From contig JBBRTV010000025.1 of assembly GCA_038243995.1 (NCBI GenBank), positions 1 to 64,000 of the forward strand: a DNA stretch of 64,000 bases. The letters run 5' to 3'. Of the stretch, positions 34,671 through 43,348 are shown one piece after another. Below the pieces are notes generated by a model. It was not told the DNA's origin. It saw only the letters and a list, made by a program, of their open reading frames with translations, and did not search any database. The translations under genes were made by a program, and so were the position numbers. Numbering within the stretch: the first letter of the stretch is position 1; each line of letters begins with the position of its first letter. Source of the DNA: Scleromatobacter sp038243995. Lineage in GTDB: Bacteria; Pseudomonadota; Gammaproteobacteria; Burkholderiales; Burkholderiaceae_C.

Positions 34671-35344
34671 GCTCGCGACTCACCCTGGTCAGTCACCCGC
34701 TGTGCCCGTACGTCCAACGCGCCGCCATCGTGCTGGCGGAGAAGGGAGTTTCATTCGAACGGCGCGACGTCGACCTGAAGAACAAGCCGCCATGGTTCCT
34801 CGCGCTATCGCCGCTGGGCAAGACGCCCGTGCTGCAGGTGGGGAATGACGCCATCTTCGAGTCGGCCGTGATCTGCGAATTCCTGGATGAGACACACGAA
34901 CCTCGGTTGCATCCCGAATCCGCCCTGGAGCGAGCACGTCACCGGTCCTGGATGGAGTTCGGCTCGGCCGTCCTGAACGCCATCGGCGCGTTCTACAACG
35001 CCCCCGATGGCAGCGCGCTGTCCGCGAAGGTGCGCGACATCCGTGCCCGCTTCGAGCGCATCGAGGAGGTACTGGGTGCCGGGCCGTACTTCTGCGGAGA
35101 GCGGTTCAGCATCGTGGACGCCGTGTTCGGGCCAGTCTTCAGATACTTCGACGTATTCGATGAGATCTCGGACTTCGGCTTCTTCCGCGATCTTCCCAAA
35201 GTCACCGCATGGCGCACGCGACTGGCCGAAAGGGATTCGGTCCGCAGCGCCGTGCGGCCGGACTATCCGGCGCTGCTGGCTCAGTTCATCCGCGATCGCG
35301 GCTCCGAATTGTCCAGACGTGCGGCAATGCCCTCGACAGGCTGA
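34667..35344 (+). CDS. Glutathione S-transferase family protein
   Basis: 225 residues from ATG 34667. The N-terminal thioredoxin-like fold shows LTLVSHPLCPYVQRAAIVLA, with a CPYV active-site motif of the Omega/Beta-like class, then DLKNKPPWFLALSPLGKTPV with the cis-proline and FESAVICEFLDETHEP with the glutathione-binding ES pair. The helical domain has FSIVDAVFGPVFRYFDVF. The cysteine in CPYV suggests thiol-transfer or dehydroascorbate-reductase-like chemistry rather than simple conjugation. It follows the decayed doxX in the same direction under the divergent LysR regulator. Confidence 0.92.
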   Translation: MSSRLTLVSHPLCPYVQRAAIVLAEKGVSFERRDVDLKNKPPWFLALSPLGKTPVLQVGNDAIFESAVICEFLDETHEPRLHPESALERARHRSWMEFGSAVLNAIGAFYNAPDGSALSAKVRDIRARFERIEEVLGAGPYFCGERFSIVDAVFGPVFRYFDVFDEISDFGFFRDLPKVTAWRTRLAERDSVRSAVRPDYPALLAQFIRDRGSELSRRAAMPSTG

Positions 35345-35488
35345 AGTTCGCCAGGTCGAGACTGCAGGCCCGCATGGTCTCTCGGCCTCGGTTCGACAAG
35401 GTCTCCGTCGTTGGCCGTGCGCCAAGCCCGAGATGGCGTCAACGGCCCGGTCGATCGCGGAGTGCGACTGGCTCGCGAAATATCCAGG

Positions 35489-36391
35489 CTATGCCGCCAT
35501 GCCCAGCACGTCGGCCTGGTCGCGCTCGAGCAGCGCCTTCAACAACGCTGGCTCGAAGTGCCGCTTGACCGTGATGGCGTAAAAAGTCTCCACCAAGTCC
35601 GGCACGATGCAGTACTCCACCAACTGCCGGGTCTGCAACTCATCGCGTACAACCACGGTCGGCACCAGCGCCACGGCGCCAGAGTCGCGGGCCAGCAGGC
35701 GCAGCAGTGCCATGTCGTCGACGTCCGCCAGCACGTGGCAATGCAGGCCGTGCTGCTCGCAAAGAAGGTCGAAAGCAGTGCGGATATCGCTGTCACGGCT
35801 CGGCAGCAGCAGCGGCACTTCGGCCAGTTCTTCGGGGAACCGGAAAGCGCGCCGTTTCGGTCGCGGCCGGCCGACCAGGCTGACCGGTTGCCGCGCGATG
35901 CTGCGGCAGCGCCAGGGGTGATCGGCATCGGCGTGCACGCGGCGGTTCGACAGCACGAGGTCGAGCGCGTGCACACGCAAGCGCGGAAGGAGATCTTCAA
36001 GGCTGCCCGACTGCAGCACCAGTTCGACGTCGTTGCGTGACAGCAGCGGCTTGACGAAGTTTTCTTGAAAGTTGCGCGACAACGTTGCAACGGAGCCGAT
36101 GCGCAGCACTTGCCGCGTCTGCCGCACGCCGTCGCGCAGCAGCGCCATCAGCTCGTTGCCCGAGGCGAAGATCGAGTCGGCGTAAGTCAGCGCCACGCGC
36201 CCGGCCTCGGTCAACTGCAAAGTTCGCCCGCTGCGCGTGAACAGGGCGTGGCCCAGTTGTTCCTCAAGCAACTTGATCTGAGCGGACAGGGCCGATTGGG
36301 ATACGTGCAACCTCGCTGCGGCGCGCGTCAGGTGCCCCTCCTTGGCGACGGCCCAGAAGTAGTGGAGGTGGTGGAAGTTCAAACGCGGCAT
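35489..36391 (-). CDS. NhaR-like LysR-family regulator of the dab operon
   Basis: 300 residues from ATG 36391 (a GTG two codons earlier is also in frame). The N-terminal domain reads NFHHLHYFWAVAKEGHLTRA and VSQSALSAQIKLLEEQLG, the opening typical of NhaR-type regulators, in which the HLHYFW pattern is diagnostic. The effector domain includes LRIGSVATLSRNFQENFVKP and GAVALVPTVVVRDEL. It is encoded divergently from dabB with 108 bp between them, so it is the probable regulator of dabB-dabA-cysD. The signal is unknown; NhaR itself responds to sodium and alkaline pH. Confidence 0.9.
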   Translation of the reverse strand: MPRLNFHHLHYFWAVAKEGHLTRAAARLHVSQSALSAQIKLLEEQLGHALFTRSGRTLQLTEAGRVALTYADSIFASGNELMALLRDGVRQTRQVLRIGSVATLSRNFQENFVKPLLSRNDVELVLQSGSLEDLLPRLRVHALDLVLSNRRVHADADHPWRCRSIARQPVSLVGRPRPKRRAFRFPEELAEVPLLLPSRDSDIRTAFDLLCEQHGLHCHVLADVDDMALLRLLARDSGAVALVPTVVVRDELQTRQLVEYCIVPDLVETFYAITVKRHFEPALLKALLERDQADVLGMAA

Positions 36392-36420
36392 CGACACACC
36401 ATTCTGTTTTTAAGAACCAA

Positions 36421-36452
36421 ACGTGCACATCAATGAATTTTACGTGCACGTA
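36421..36452. promoter_or_regulatory. Phased ACGTGCAC repeats in the LysR-dabB promoter gap
   Basis: ACGTGCAC occurs at 36421-36428 and 36442-36449, exactly 21 bp apart, two helical turns. The second copy lies within the perfect palindrome TACGTGCACGTA (36441-36452). The stretch between is A+T-rich. It lies 48 bp before the dabB start and 30 bp from the LysR start, as expected for a tetrameric LysR operator. Confidence 0.55.
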
Positions 36453-36499
36453 GTCAGGCTGCATAGTCGCCCCCATCGCCATCCGAACGGGTCTTGCTG

Positions 36500-38158
36500 A
36501 TGCTCACCTTGGTCGCGGAACTGCCGCCTCTACGCGCCCTGCTGCTGTGTGCCGTGCCCTTGCTGTACCTGGTCGCGGCGGCCGCATCCGGCGTGGTCGC
36601 CGTCTCGCCCCGTCTTGCCTGGCGCATTGCCAGCTGGTGCGCCACGCTGGCATTCGGGGCGGCGCTGCTGTCGCTGGGTTGGCTGTTGGCGTGCGACGCG
36701 GCGTTGGCGCGCGGGCCCGCATTGCTGTCTCTCGGCAACGCAGGCACGCTGTACCCAAGCCTGCGCAGCGATGCGCTCGGCTGCCTGATGCTGCTGCTTG
36801 TGAGCTTCATCGGCTGGGTCATCGTCGGCTATTCGCAGACCTGTCTGGATGGTGAGCGCGGGCAGCGGCGCTACGTCCGCAATCTGATGCTGACCCTGTC
36901 CGCCGTCACGGTTCTGGTGACCACGAACAACCTGCTGCTGCTGGCGCTGGCCTGGATCTCCACCAGTCTGTCGCTGCACGGCCTGCTGACCTTCTTCGGC
37001 GCCCGCCCTCAGGCCTTGATCGCGGCGCACAAGAAGTTCCTTGCCAGCCGCGTCGCGGACCTGTGCCTGCTCGGCGGCATTGCCCTTTTCGGCAGCGCGC
37101 TCGGCACGCTGGAGATCGACAAGGCTATCGCGGCGGCACGCGCGCTGCCGGTCATGACCGCCTCGACGCAGGTCGCAGCGGCGCTGATTGCCTTGAGCGC
37201 GTTGCTGAAGTGCGCGCAACTGCCGGTGCACGGCTGGCTGATCCAGGTCATGGAGGCGCCGACGCCGGTCTCGGCGTTGCTGCACGCCGGCGTCGTCAAC
37301 CTGGGTGGCTTCCTGCTCATCCGCCTGGGCAGCCTGATCGGCGACGTGCCTGCGGCGCAGGCCCTGCTGGTCGTCGTCGGCAGCGTCACCGCGGCGGTGG
37401 CAGCGTTGGTGATGATGACGCGCATCAGCATCAAGGTCTCGCTGGCCTGGTCGACCTGCGCGCAGATGGGTTTCATGCTGATGCAGTGCGGACTCGGCCT
37501 CTACGATCTGGCCCTGTTGCATCTGGTCGCGCACTCGCTCTACAAGGCGCATGCCTTTCTCGGTGCGGGCGGCGCGGTCGAGCAGAACCGCCTGCGTCAA
37601 ATGACCCCACCGGCACCGGCGCTGTCGGTCGGCAGCTGGCTGCTGGGTGCCGCGGTCGGCATGGTGCTGGTCGGCAGCGCGGCGCTGGTCTGGGGCTTCA
37701 GCCCGGCCAAGGCGCCCGCCCTGTGGGCTCTCGGCGGCATCCTCTCTCTGGCCCTGGCACCGCTGGTGACCGGCAGCGTGCTGCGTGGCGGCGGTTTGTG
37801 GTCGCTGGGAGGACTCTCCGGTGCCTTCGCAGTGGCGCTGGCCTACTTCGGCCTCCACAGCCTGTTCGGTCGCGGGCTCGGCCCCGAGGGCGTGGGCGCC
37901 GTACCGGGCCCTGCGCTGGTGGCCTGGGTGCTGGGCTGCTTCGGGCTGCTCTTCATCGTGCAGGGGAACGTGCGTGCCAAGCCGAACGGCCGCGTGGCCC
38001 GTCGCCTCTACCCCTGGATGTTTGCGGGCCTCTACCTCGATGAACTGTTCACTCGCCTGACCTTTCGCCTGTGGCCGGCCCGAGTGCCGGCCGCGCCCGG
38101 CACGCTGGACCGCCAGCCAGTTGCTCTTGCCACGGCAAGACATCGGGGAGCCCTGTGA
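36500..38158 (+). CDS. dabB: Inorganic carbon transporter membrane subunit DabB
   Basis: 552 residues from ATG 36500 (a TTG two codons earlier is possible). Highly hydrophobic, about thirteen helices. The proton-conducting core of the NuoL/MrpA superfamily is visible: NLMLTLSAVTVLVTTNNLLL, AAHKKFLASR with a conserved lysine, LLKCAQLPVHGWLIQVMEAP, TPVSALLHAGVVNLGGFLLI and AHSLYKAHAFLGAGG. In the DabAB system this subunit couples a cation gradient to CO2 hydration by DabA. The stop overlaps the dabA start (TGATG), confirming a coupled operon and separating it from respiratory Complex I or Mrp antiporter genes, none of which are nearby. Confidence 0.92.
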   Translation: MLTLVAELPPLRALLLCAVPLLYLVAAAASGVVAVSPRLAWRIASWCATLAFGAALLSLGWLLACDAALARGPALLSLGNAGTLYPSLRSDALGCLMLLLVSFIGWVIVGYSQTCLDGERGQRRYVRNLMLTLSAVTVLVTTNNLLLLALAWISTSLSLHGLLTFFGARPQALIAAHKKFLASRVADLCLLGGIALFGSALGTLEIDKAIAAARALPVMTASTQVAAALIALSALLKCAQLPVHGWLIQVMEAPTPVSALLHAGVVNLGGFLLIRLGSLIGDVPAAQALLVVVGSVTAAVAALVMMTRISIKVSLAWSTCAQMGFMLMQCGLGLYDLALLHLVAHSLYKAHAFLGAGGAVEQNRLRQMTPPAPALSVGSWLLGAAVGMVLVGSAALVWGFSPAKAPALWALGGILSLALAPLVTGSVLRGGGLWSLGGLSGAFAVALAYFGLHSLFGRGLGPEGVGAVPGPALVAWVLGCFGLLFIVQGNVRAKPNGRVARRLYPWMFAGLYLDELFTRLTFRLWPARVPAAPGTLDRQPVALATARHRGAL

Positions 38159-40635
38159 TGAACGCCGTTGCCGACTCCATGGCGCCGGGCGCCACCAACT
38201 TGCAAACCGTCATCGACAGCGCCTGTGCCCGTATTGCACCGACCTGGCCCCTGGACCGCTTCATCGCCGTCAACCCGTACTGGGGCTTGCTCGAGCGGCC
38301 GATCGGCGTCGCAGCCGCCCAACTGACCGGTCTGTCGGGCAGCCCGATACTGATGCCGCGCCGCTGGTACCGAGATAGATGGCAGGCCGGCCACATCGGC
38401 CGCCAGCATCTGCAGGCGGCCATCGACGCAGGCGGCGCCGACTGCACTGCGCAAGCACTGATCGCCGGCCTCGAAGCCGAGGCGGCGCTGCCGGGCAGGC
38501 TGCCGTTGGCAACCGACCTCGTCGACGCCCAGCGCGACCTCGGCCATGCGGTAGCCTGGCGCGACTACACGACGCACCACATCAGCCAGAGCTGTGCCGC
38601 ATTCTTCGACCAGGGCCAGGCCGCCTGGGGCCCCGACCGCAGCGGTGGTCTGTACCCGAGCTGGCTGCGCCAGTCTGCACACGACTTCAGCCCGGCGATG
38701 CTGATGGGCTACTCGGGCTTCAAGCAACGCTTGGCCACCCTGCCCGCCGAGCCGCAGGCGGCGATCGCCACAGCCTTGCGGGGGCTGCAGCTGCCGCCCG
38801 ACACGCACGAGGCCTATCTGACGGCGCTCTTGATGAGCATCAACGGCTGGGCCTCGTGGTGTGCCTACCAGCGCTGGCAGGCGCGTTTGGGACAACGCGA
38901 CGACGCGCAGATCGTCCACCTGCTGGCGATTCGACTGGTCTGGGAGTGGCTGCTGCACAAAGGCCATCCCGCGGCCGGCGTCGCCGACAACCTGGTCGGC
39001 ATCTGGCGCGGCAGTCAGGAGCACCTCCGGTGCGCCGAGGCCGCGCAGCAGCACGACTGGCTGTGGCAGGCGGCGCTGGAACGCAGCTACCAGGCGCCGC
39101 TGTGCGCGGGCCTGATGACTGCGAAGGCGGCGACTCCTGACGCCGCCGTGCCCGCCGTCCAGGCGGTGTTTTGCATCGACGTACGCTCCGAGGTCTACCG
39201 CCGTGCGCTCGAAGCCGCCAGCCCGGCCGTGCAGACAGTCGGCTTTGCCGGCTTCTTCGCGATGTTCGTCGAATACCGGCCGCTAGGCAGCGAGATGGTG
39301 CGCCCGCAGTTGCCCGGCCTGCTTGCGCCTGGCGAGTGCGTCACCGACGAGTGCGACGCCCCTGGCCAGGCCGAAGTACTGTCGGCGCGGCGCCGGAAGC
39401 ACTTGCTTTGGCGGCAGCGCTGGCAGGCCTTCCGCGGAGGTGCCGGCTCGAGCTTCTCGTTCGTCGAGTCTTGCGGCCTGCTGTACGCCGGCAAGCTGAT
39501 GAAGGAAAGCCTCGCCGTCCAGGCCGACCCGCCGACCGTCGAGCAGACCGGTCTGCCGGCCGGCCTGCGCGGCAAGCTGCGCCCGCGACTGCCCACTGTC
39601 GGCGGACCGGACCTGGAAGTGCGGGTCGCCTCGGCCGCCACGGCGCTGGTCGCCATGGGTCTGACGACCAGCTATGCGCGGCTGATCCTGATGGCCGGAC
39701 ACGGCAGTACGAGCGCCAACAACCCGCACGCTGCGGGCCTGGACTGCGGCGCCTGCGGCGGGCAGACCGGCGAGGTCAACGCCCGCGTGCTGGTCCAACT
39801 ATTGAACGACCCGGCGGTGCGTGCCGGCCTGCACGCCCGCGGCCTGATGGTGCCCGGGACGACCTGCTTCGTCGCCGCCCTGCACAACACCACCACTGAC
39901 GAGATCCTGCTGTACGACACCGACCTGATCCCCGACAGCCACGCCAACGACCTCGCCGCGCTGAAATGCTGGCTGGCCGAGGCCGGCCGGCGCGCGCGCG
40001 CCGAACGCGCGGCCTCGCTCGGCCTGGCCTCCAGCTCGCACGATGCCGCCGCGCTGCGCGGCGCAGTGAAGTCGCGCACCGCCGACTGGGCGCAGGTGCG
40101 GCCCGAGTGGGGCCTGGCCAACTGCGCAGCCTTCATCGTGGCGCCGCGCAGCCGCAGCCGGCACCTGAACCTGGCTGGCCGCAGCTTCCTGCATGACTAC
40201 CAGTGGCAGCGCGACCCCGGCTTCGCAGTGCTCGAACTGATCATGACGGCGCCGATGGTGGTGACGAACTGGATCAGCATGCAGTACTTCGCCAGCACGG
40301 TGGACAACAAGCGCTACGGCAGCGGCAACAAGGTACTGCACAACGTCGTCGGCGGCAACATCGGCGTCTTCGAAGGCAACGGCGGCGACCTGCGCATCGG
40401 CCTGCCGATGCAGTCGCTGCACGACGGCGAGAACTTCCGCCATACCCCGTTGCGGCTGAGCGTGTTCATCCAGGCCCCGCAAGCGCCGATAGACGCTGTC
40501 GTGCGCAAGAGCCGGACCGTGCGGCAACTGGTGGACAACGGCTGGCTGCATCTTTTCCGCCTCGATGACGATCGCGGCGTGTGGAGCTATCGCTGCGGCG
40601 GCAGCTGGGAAATGGTGGAGTCGACATGCAGCTGA
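38158..40635 (+). CDS. dabA: Inorganic carbon transporter catalytic subunit DabA (DUF2309)
   Basis: 825 residues. The N-terminal signature PLDRFIAVNPYWGLLERP is typical of DUF2309. The beta-carbonic-anhydrase-like zinc site is intact: Cys339 and Asp341 in VFCIDVRSE, His515 in MAGHGST and Cys530 in GLDCGACGG. The spacing (2, about 174, 15) closely matches the experimentally studied Halothiobacillus neapolitanus protein. DabA hydrates CO2 to bicarbonate directionally at the inner face of the membrane, driven through DabB. The 3' end overlaps the cysD start by ten bases. Confidence 0.94.
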   Translation: MNAVADSMAPGATNLQTVIDSACARIAPTWPLDRFIAVNPYWGLLERPIGVAAAQLTGLSGSPILMPRRWYRDRWQAGHIGRQHLQAAIDAGGADCTAQALIAGLEAEAALPGRLPLATDLVDAQRDLGHAVAWRDYTTHHISQSCAAFFDQGQAAWGPDRSGGLYPSWLRQSAHDFSPAMLMGYSGFKQRLATLPAEPQAAIATALRGLQLPPDTHEAYLTALLMSINGWASWCAYQRWQARLGQRDDAQIVHLLAIRLVWEWLLHKGHPAAGVADNLVGIWRGSQEHLRCAEAAQQHDWLWQAALERSYQAPLCAGLMTAKAATPDAAVPAVQAVFCIDVRSEVYRRALEAASPAVQTVGFAGFFAMFVEYRPLGSEMVRPQLPGLLAPGECVTDECDAPGQAEVLSARRRKHLLWRQRWQAFRGGAGSSFSFVESCGLLYAGKLMKESLAVQADPPTVEQTGLPAGLRGKLRPRLPTVGGPDLEVRVASAATALVAMGLTTSYARLILMAGHGSTSANNPHAAGLDCGACGGQTGEVNARVLVQLLNDPAVRAGLHARGLMVPGTTCFVAALHNTTTDEILLYDTDLIPDSHANDLAALKCWLAEAGRRARAERAASLGLASSSHDAAALRGAVKSRTADWAQVRPEWGLANCAAFIVAPRSRSRHLNLAGRSFLHDYQWQRDPGFAVLELIMTAPMVVTNWISMQYFASTVDNKRYGSGNKVLHNVVGGNIGVFEGNGGDLRIGLPMQSLHDGENFRHTPLRLSVFIQAPQAPIDAVVRKSRTVRQLVDNGWLHLFRLDDDRGVWSYRCGGSWEMVESTCS

Positions 40636-41525
40636 GCCACCTGCAACGCCTCGAAGCCGAGGCTATCCACATCATGCGCGAGGTGGTGGCCGAGTGCCGG
40701 AACCCCGTGATGATGTACAGCATCGGCAAGGATTCGACCGTCATGCTGCACCTGGCGCGCAAGGCCTTCTACCCTGCGCCGCCACCCTTCCCCCTGCTTC
40801 ACATCGACTCGACCTGGGAGTTCCGGGAGATGTACGCGCTGCGCGACCGCGTCGCGGCGACCTACGGTGTGCAGGTGCTGGTGCATCACAACCCCGAGGC
40901 CGTGGCGCTGGGCATCAACCCGTTCGACCACGGCTCGGAGATCCACACCGAGCTCTGGCGCACGCGCGGCCTGAAGCAGGCTCTGGACGCGCACGGCTTC
41001 GACGCTGCTTTCGGCGGTGGCCGCCGCGACGAGGAGAAGTCGCGTGCCAAGGAACGCATCTTCTCGTTCCGGACCGAGACGCACCGCTGGGATCCGAAGA
41101 ACCAGCGCCCCGAACTCTGGCGGCTCTACAACGGCCGCACGCGCAAGGGTGAGTCGATCCGCGTCTTCCCGATCAGCAATTGGACCGAGATCGACATCTG
41201 GCAGTACATCGACCAGGAGAACATCGAGATCGTGCCGCTCTATCTGGCGGCCGAACGACCGGTGGTCGAACGCGACGGAACGCTGCTCATGGTGGACGAC
41301 GAACGCATGCCGCTGCTAGACGGCGAGGAGCCGGCGAGAAAGAGCGTGCGCTTTCGAACGTTGGGGTGCTACCCGCTGACCGGTGCGGTGGAATCGCATG
41401 CCACGACTCTGCCGGCGGTGGTGCGCGAGTTGCTTCTGGCGCGCACCAGCGAGCGCCAGGGCCGCGTCATCGACCGCGACGGTGGTGCGTCAATGGAGCA
41501 GAAAAAGCAGAACGGGTACTTCTGA
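40626..41525 (+). CDS. cysD: Sulfate adenylyltransferase small subunit CysD, without adjacent cysN
   Basis: 299 residues, full family length. The PP-loop reads VMMYSIGKDSTVMLHLARKA, followed by LLHIDSTWEFREMY, FGGGRRDEEKSRAKERIFSF and WTEIDIWQYI; the C-terminus GASMEQKKQNGYF is also standard. CysD transfers AMP from ATP to sulfate to form adenylyl sulfate, normally as a heterodimer with the GTPase CysN. Here it overlaps dabA by ten bases and is followed by a hairpin and an unrelated gene, so no cysN is present in this operon. All visible catalytic motifs are intact, so it is unlikely to be a relic. A partner CysN elsewhere in the genome is expected. Confidence 0.93.
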   Translation: MQLSHLQRLEAEAIHIMREVVAECRNPVMMYSIGKDSTVMLHLARKAFYPAPPPFPLLHIDSTWEFREMYALRDRVAATYGVQVLVHHNPEAVALGINPFDHGSEIHTELWRTRGLKQALDAHGFDAAFGGGRRDEEKSRAKERIFSFRTETHRWDPKNQRPELWRLYNGRTRKGESIRVFPISNWTEIDIWQYIDQENIEIVPLYLAAERPVVERDGTLLMVDDERMPLLDGEEPARKSVRFRTLGCYPLTGAVESHATTLPAVVRELLLARTSERQGRVIDRDGGASMEQKKQNGYF

Positions 41526-41534
41526 TTACCCCCT

Positions 41535-41560
41535 GAACCGGGTTGCGCGCAGCCCGGTTC
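41535..41560 (+). terminator. Hairpin terminator of the dab-cysD operon
   Basis: A perfect 8-bp stem GAACCGGG / CCCGGTTC with a ten-base loop begins ten bases after the cysD stop codon. The following bases are TGTTGC, so the U-tract is poor, but the position marks the end of the operon. Confidence 0.6.
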
Positions 41561-41694
41561 TGTTGCAAGCGCGACCTGGCCAGCGAGGCACCTCCGGCAA
41601 ATTTCGGCCCGGCTGAGGCACGTCGCTAGCCAAGATCGACGTTTGCCCGGATCCAGGAATCGACGCGGACCCTGACCGAAGAAGGAGATCCCCC

Positions 41695-42993
41695 GTGACT
41701 GTCCAGAGGCAGGTTCTTCCCCCCGACGATACCCAACGCCGCGCGCTCGCAGCCGAAGTTCATTCGCGGCCTAGCGAGTCACTTGAAACCCCGTGCCGCG
41801 TCACATTCGTCGCCGTGCTTGTCGACGATCCGCAGCGCGAAGCCGCTGATCAGCATTTCGCCGCTCTTTTCGACGGATCCCCGGATTCGCTCGATGCAGC
41901 CTCCCGCCTGCAGCGCGCCGAGCTGGGCGATCTCCGTGTCATTCGCGAGTGCCACAGCGAGTTCAATTGCTATACCTTCGTCGCCGCAGGCCTGAGCCCT
42001 TCGCCATTCAGCGAGCCACCGGTCATGCTGTTGCCCCCCGGCTGGCTCGCCTCGATGCCAGGGCGCGTGATCATGGCTGCGCATGCCAAGGTCATCGCGG
42101 CGCCGGAACTGGAGCCCGATGCGTCCTTCCTGGGCGCTCATTTCGGCGGGAACATCGTGATCGGCGGGGAAGTTGGCGAAGGCGCGGGCCGCATGTATAC
42201 CGACTTCCGGATTCATGCTGATGGCTTCTCGCGCGTGCTGCTGTCCAACACCCGCTTCACTCCGCGCCAGACGGGGAGGATGCTGCAGCGCATCTTCGAT
42301 ATCGAGGCCTACCGGATGATGGCTCTGCTGGCGCTGCCTCTCGCGCTGGAGCAAGCCCGCCTGCTGACCCCCATCAATTCGATGCTCGCCGGTCTGGCCG
42401 AACGGATCTCGACGCGCGATGGTGACGACGAAGTCCTGCTTCAGCAAGTATCCGAACTGGCATCGACCGTCGAACGATTGCTTGCCGTGAGCCAGTCGCG
42501 CTTCAGCGCTTGCAAGGCCTACGCTGAACTGGTCTCGATGCGGATGGAAGAACTGCGCGAGCGACGACTGCCGGGCTTACAGCCGATCAGCGAGTTCATG
42601 GTGCGACGTTTCCAACCCGCTGTCCGCACCTGCACCGCCGTTTCGCAACGCCTCGGCAGTTTGTCGGAGCGCATTGCCCGCGCAGGCGCATTGCTGTCGA
42701 CGCGCGTGGATATCGCGCGTGAGCGCCAGAACCAGGCCTTGCTGGAGTCCATGGACAGACGCGGGCGCACGCAGATGAAGATCCAGCAAGCAGTCGAGGG
42801 TCTATCGCTGGCGGCCATCGGGTACTACGCCGTCGGCATGATCGGCTATGTCGCCAAAGCGCTCAAGACCGCGGGTCTCGAGATCGAACCGGATTTGATA
42901 GAGGGCGTCAGCTTGCCGCTGATTCTTGCTTTGCTGGTCTGGGTGTCGCACCGTGTGCGTCGGCGGGCGATTGCCGAGCAAGGCTCAGACTGA
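41695..42993 (+). CDS. DUF3422 family membrane-anchored protein
   Basis: 432 residues from GTG 41695, with the near-perfect ribosome binding site GAAGGAG eight bases upstream. The N-terminal globular part contains AAEVHSRPSESLETPCRVTF and ECHSEFNCYTFVAAG, both typical of DUF3422. A long helical, coiled-coil-like middle follows. Two membrane helices near residues 369-388 and 404-421 anchor the C-terminus, followed by an arginine-rich cytoplasmic tail. The topology recalls CorA-like proteins (long helical domain, then two C-terminal helices), but the GMN motif of CorA is absent. Function unknown. Confidence 0.88.
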   Translation: MTVQRQVLPPDDTQRRALAAEVHSRPSESLETPCRVTFVAVLVDDPQREAADQHFAALFDGSPDSLDAASRLQRAELGDLRVIRECHSEFNCYTFVAAGLSPSPFSEPPVMLLPPGWLASMPGRVIMAAHAKVIAAPELEPDASFLGAHFGGNIVIGGEVGEGAGRMYTDFRIHADGFSRVLLSNTRFTPRQTGRMLQRIFDIEAYRMMALLALPLALEQARLLTPINSMLAGLAERISTRDGDDEVLLQQVSELASTVERLLAVSQSRFSACKAYAELVSMRMEELRERRLPGLQPISEFMVRRFQPAVRTCTAVSQRLGSLSERIARAGALLSTRVDIARERQNQALLESMDRRGRTQMKIQQAVEGLSLAAIGYYAVGMIGYVAKALKTAGLEIEPDLIEGVSLPLILALLVWVSHRVRRRAIAEQGSD

Positions 42994-43348
42994 CAATTTC
43001 GCGACCGTCCTCAATGACGAACCGCAGGCGCCATCACCGCGACGCCGACGAACGCGCATCCAGGTACGTCCCCCCACGTCGCCGACGCGGCGGGACTTGT
43101 CCGTCTCGACAGCGACCTTGATGGCCGCCCTCGCGCCGCAGTCGCTCAACGTGTCGATCGCCACAAATCGGGCAACCCTGCACTGGCGAAACCTCGATGT
43201 CGAGCGGTACCCGGTTACCGATGTCGTAGTGGGATCCAAACAGTTCGCAAGCGACCGCACCGGCCGATCCGGACACGACAGCAAGGCCGCTGTGCCTGTG
43301 AAAGCCGACCGTTGCCGGACGACTTTGGACGTCATGGAACTGCCTGAG
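42994..43348. other. Gene-free stretch before the tRNA
   Basis: This 355-bp interval lies between the DUF3422 stop and the 3' end of the minus-strand tRNA. Both strands contain open frames of over 100 codons, but they are mutually overlapping, lack ribosome binding sites and show no domain. No integrase fragment or terminator-grade hairpin was recognised. Confidence 0.5.

Noticed and set aside
36500..38158. NADH dehydrogenase subunit L or Mrp antiporter subunit
   Set aside because: No other Complex I or Mrp genes are nearby and the gene overlaps a DUF2309 gene, which identifies it as dabB.
42985..43335. 116-codon minus-strand open frame before the tRNA
   Set aside because: No ribosome binding site, no recognised domain, and it overlaps another open frame of similar length in a different phase.
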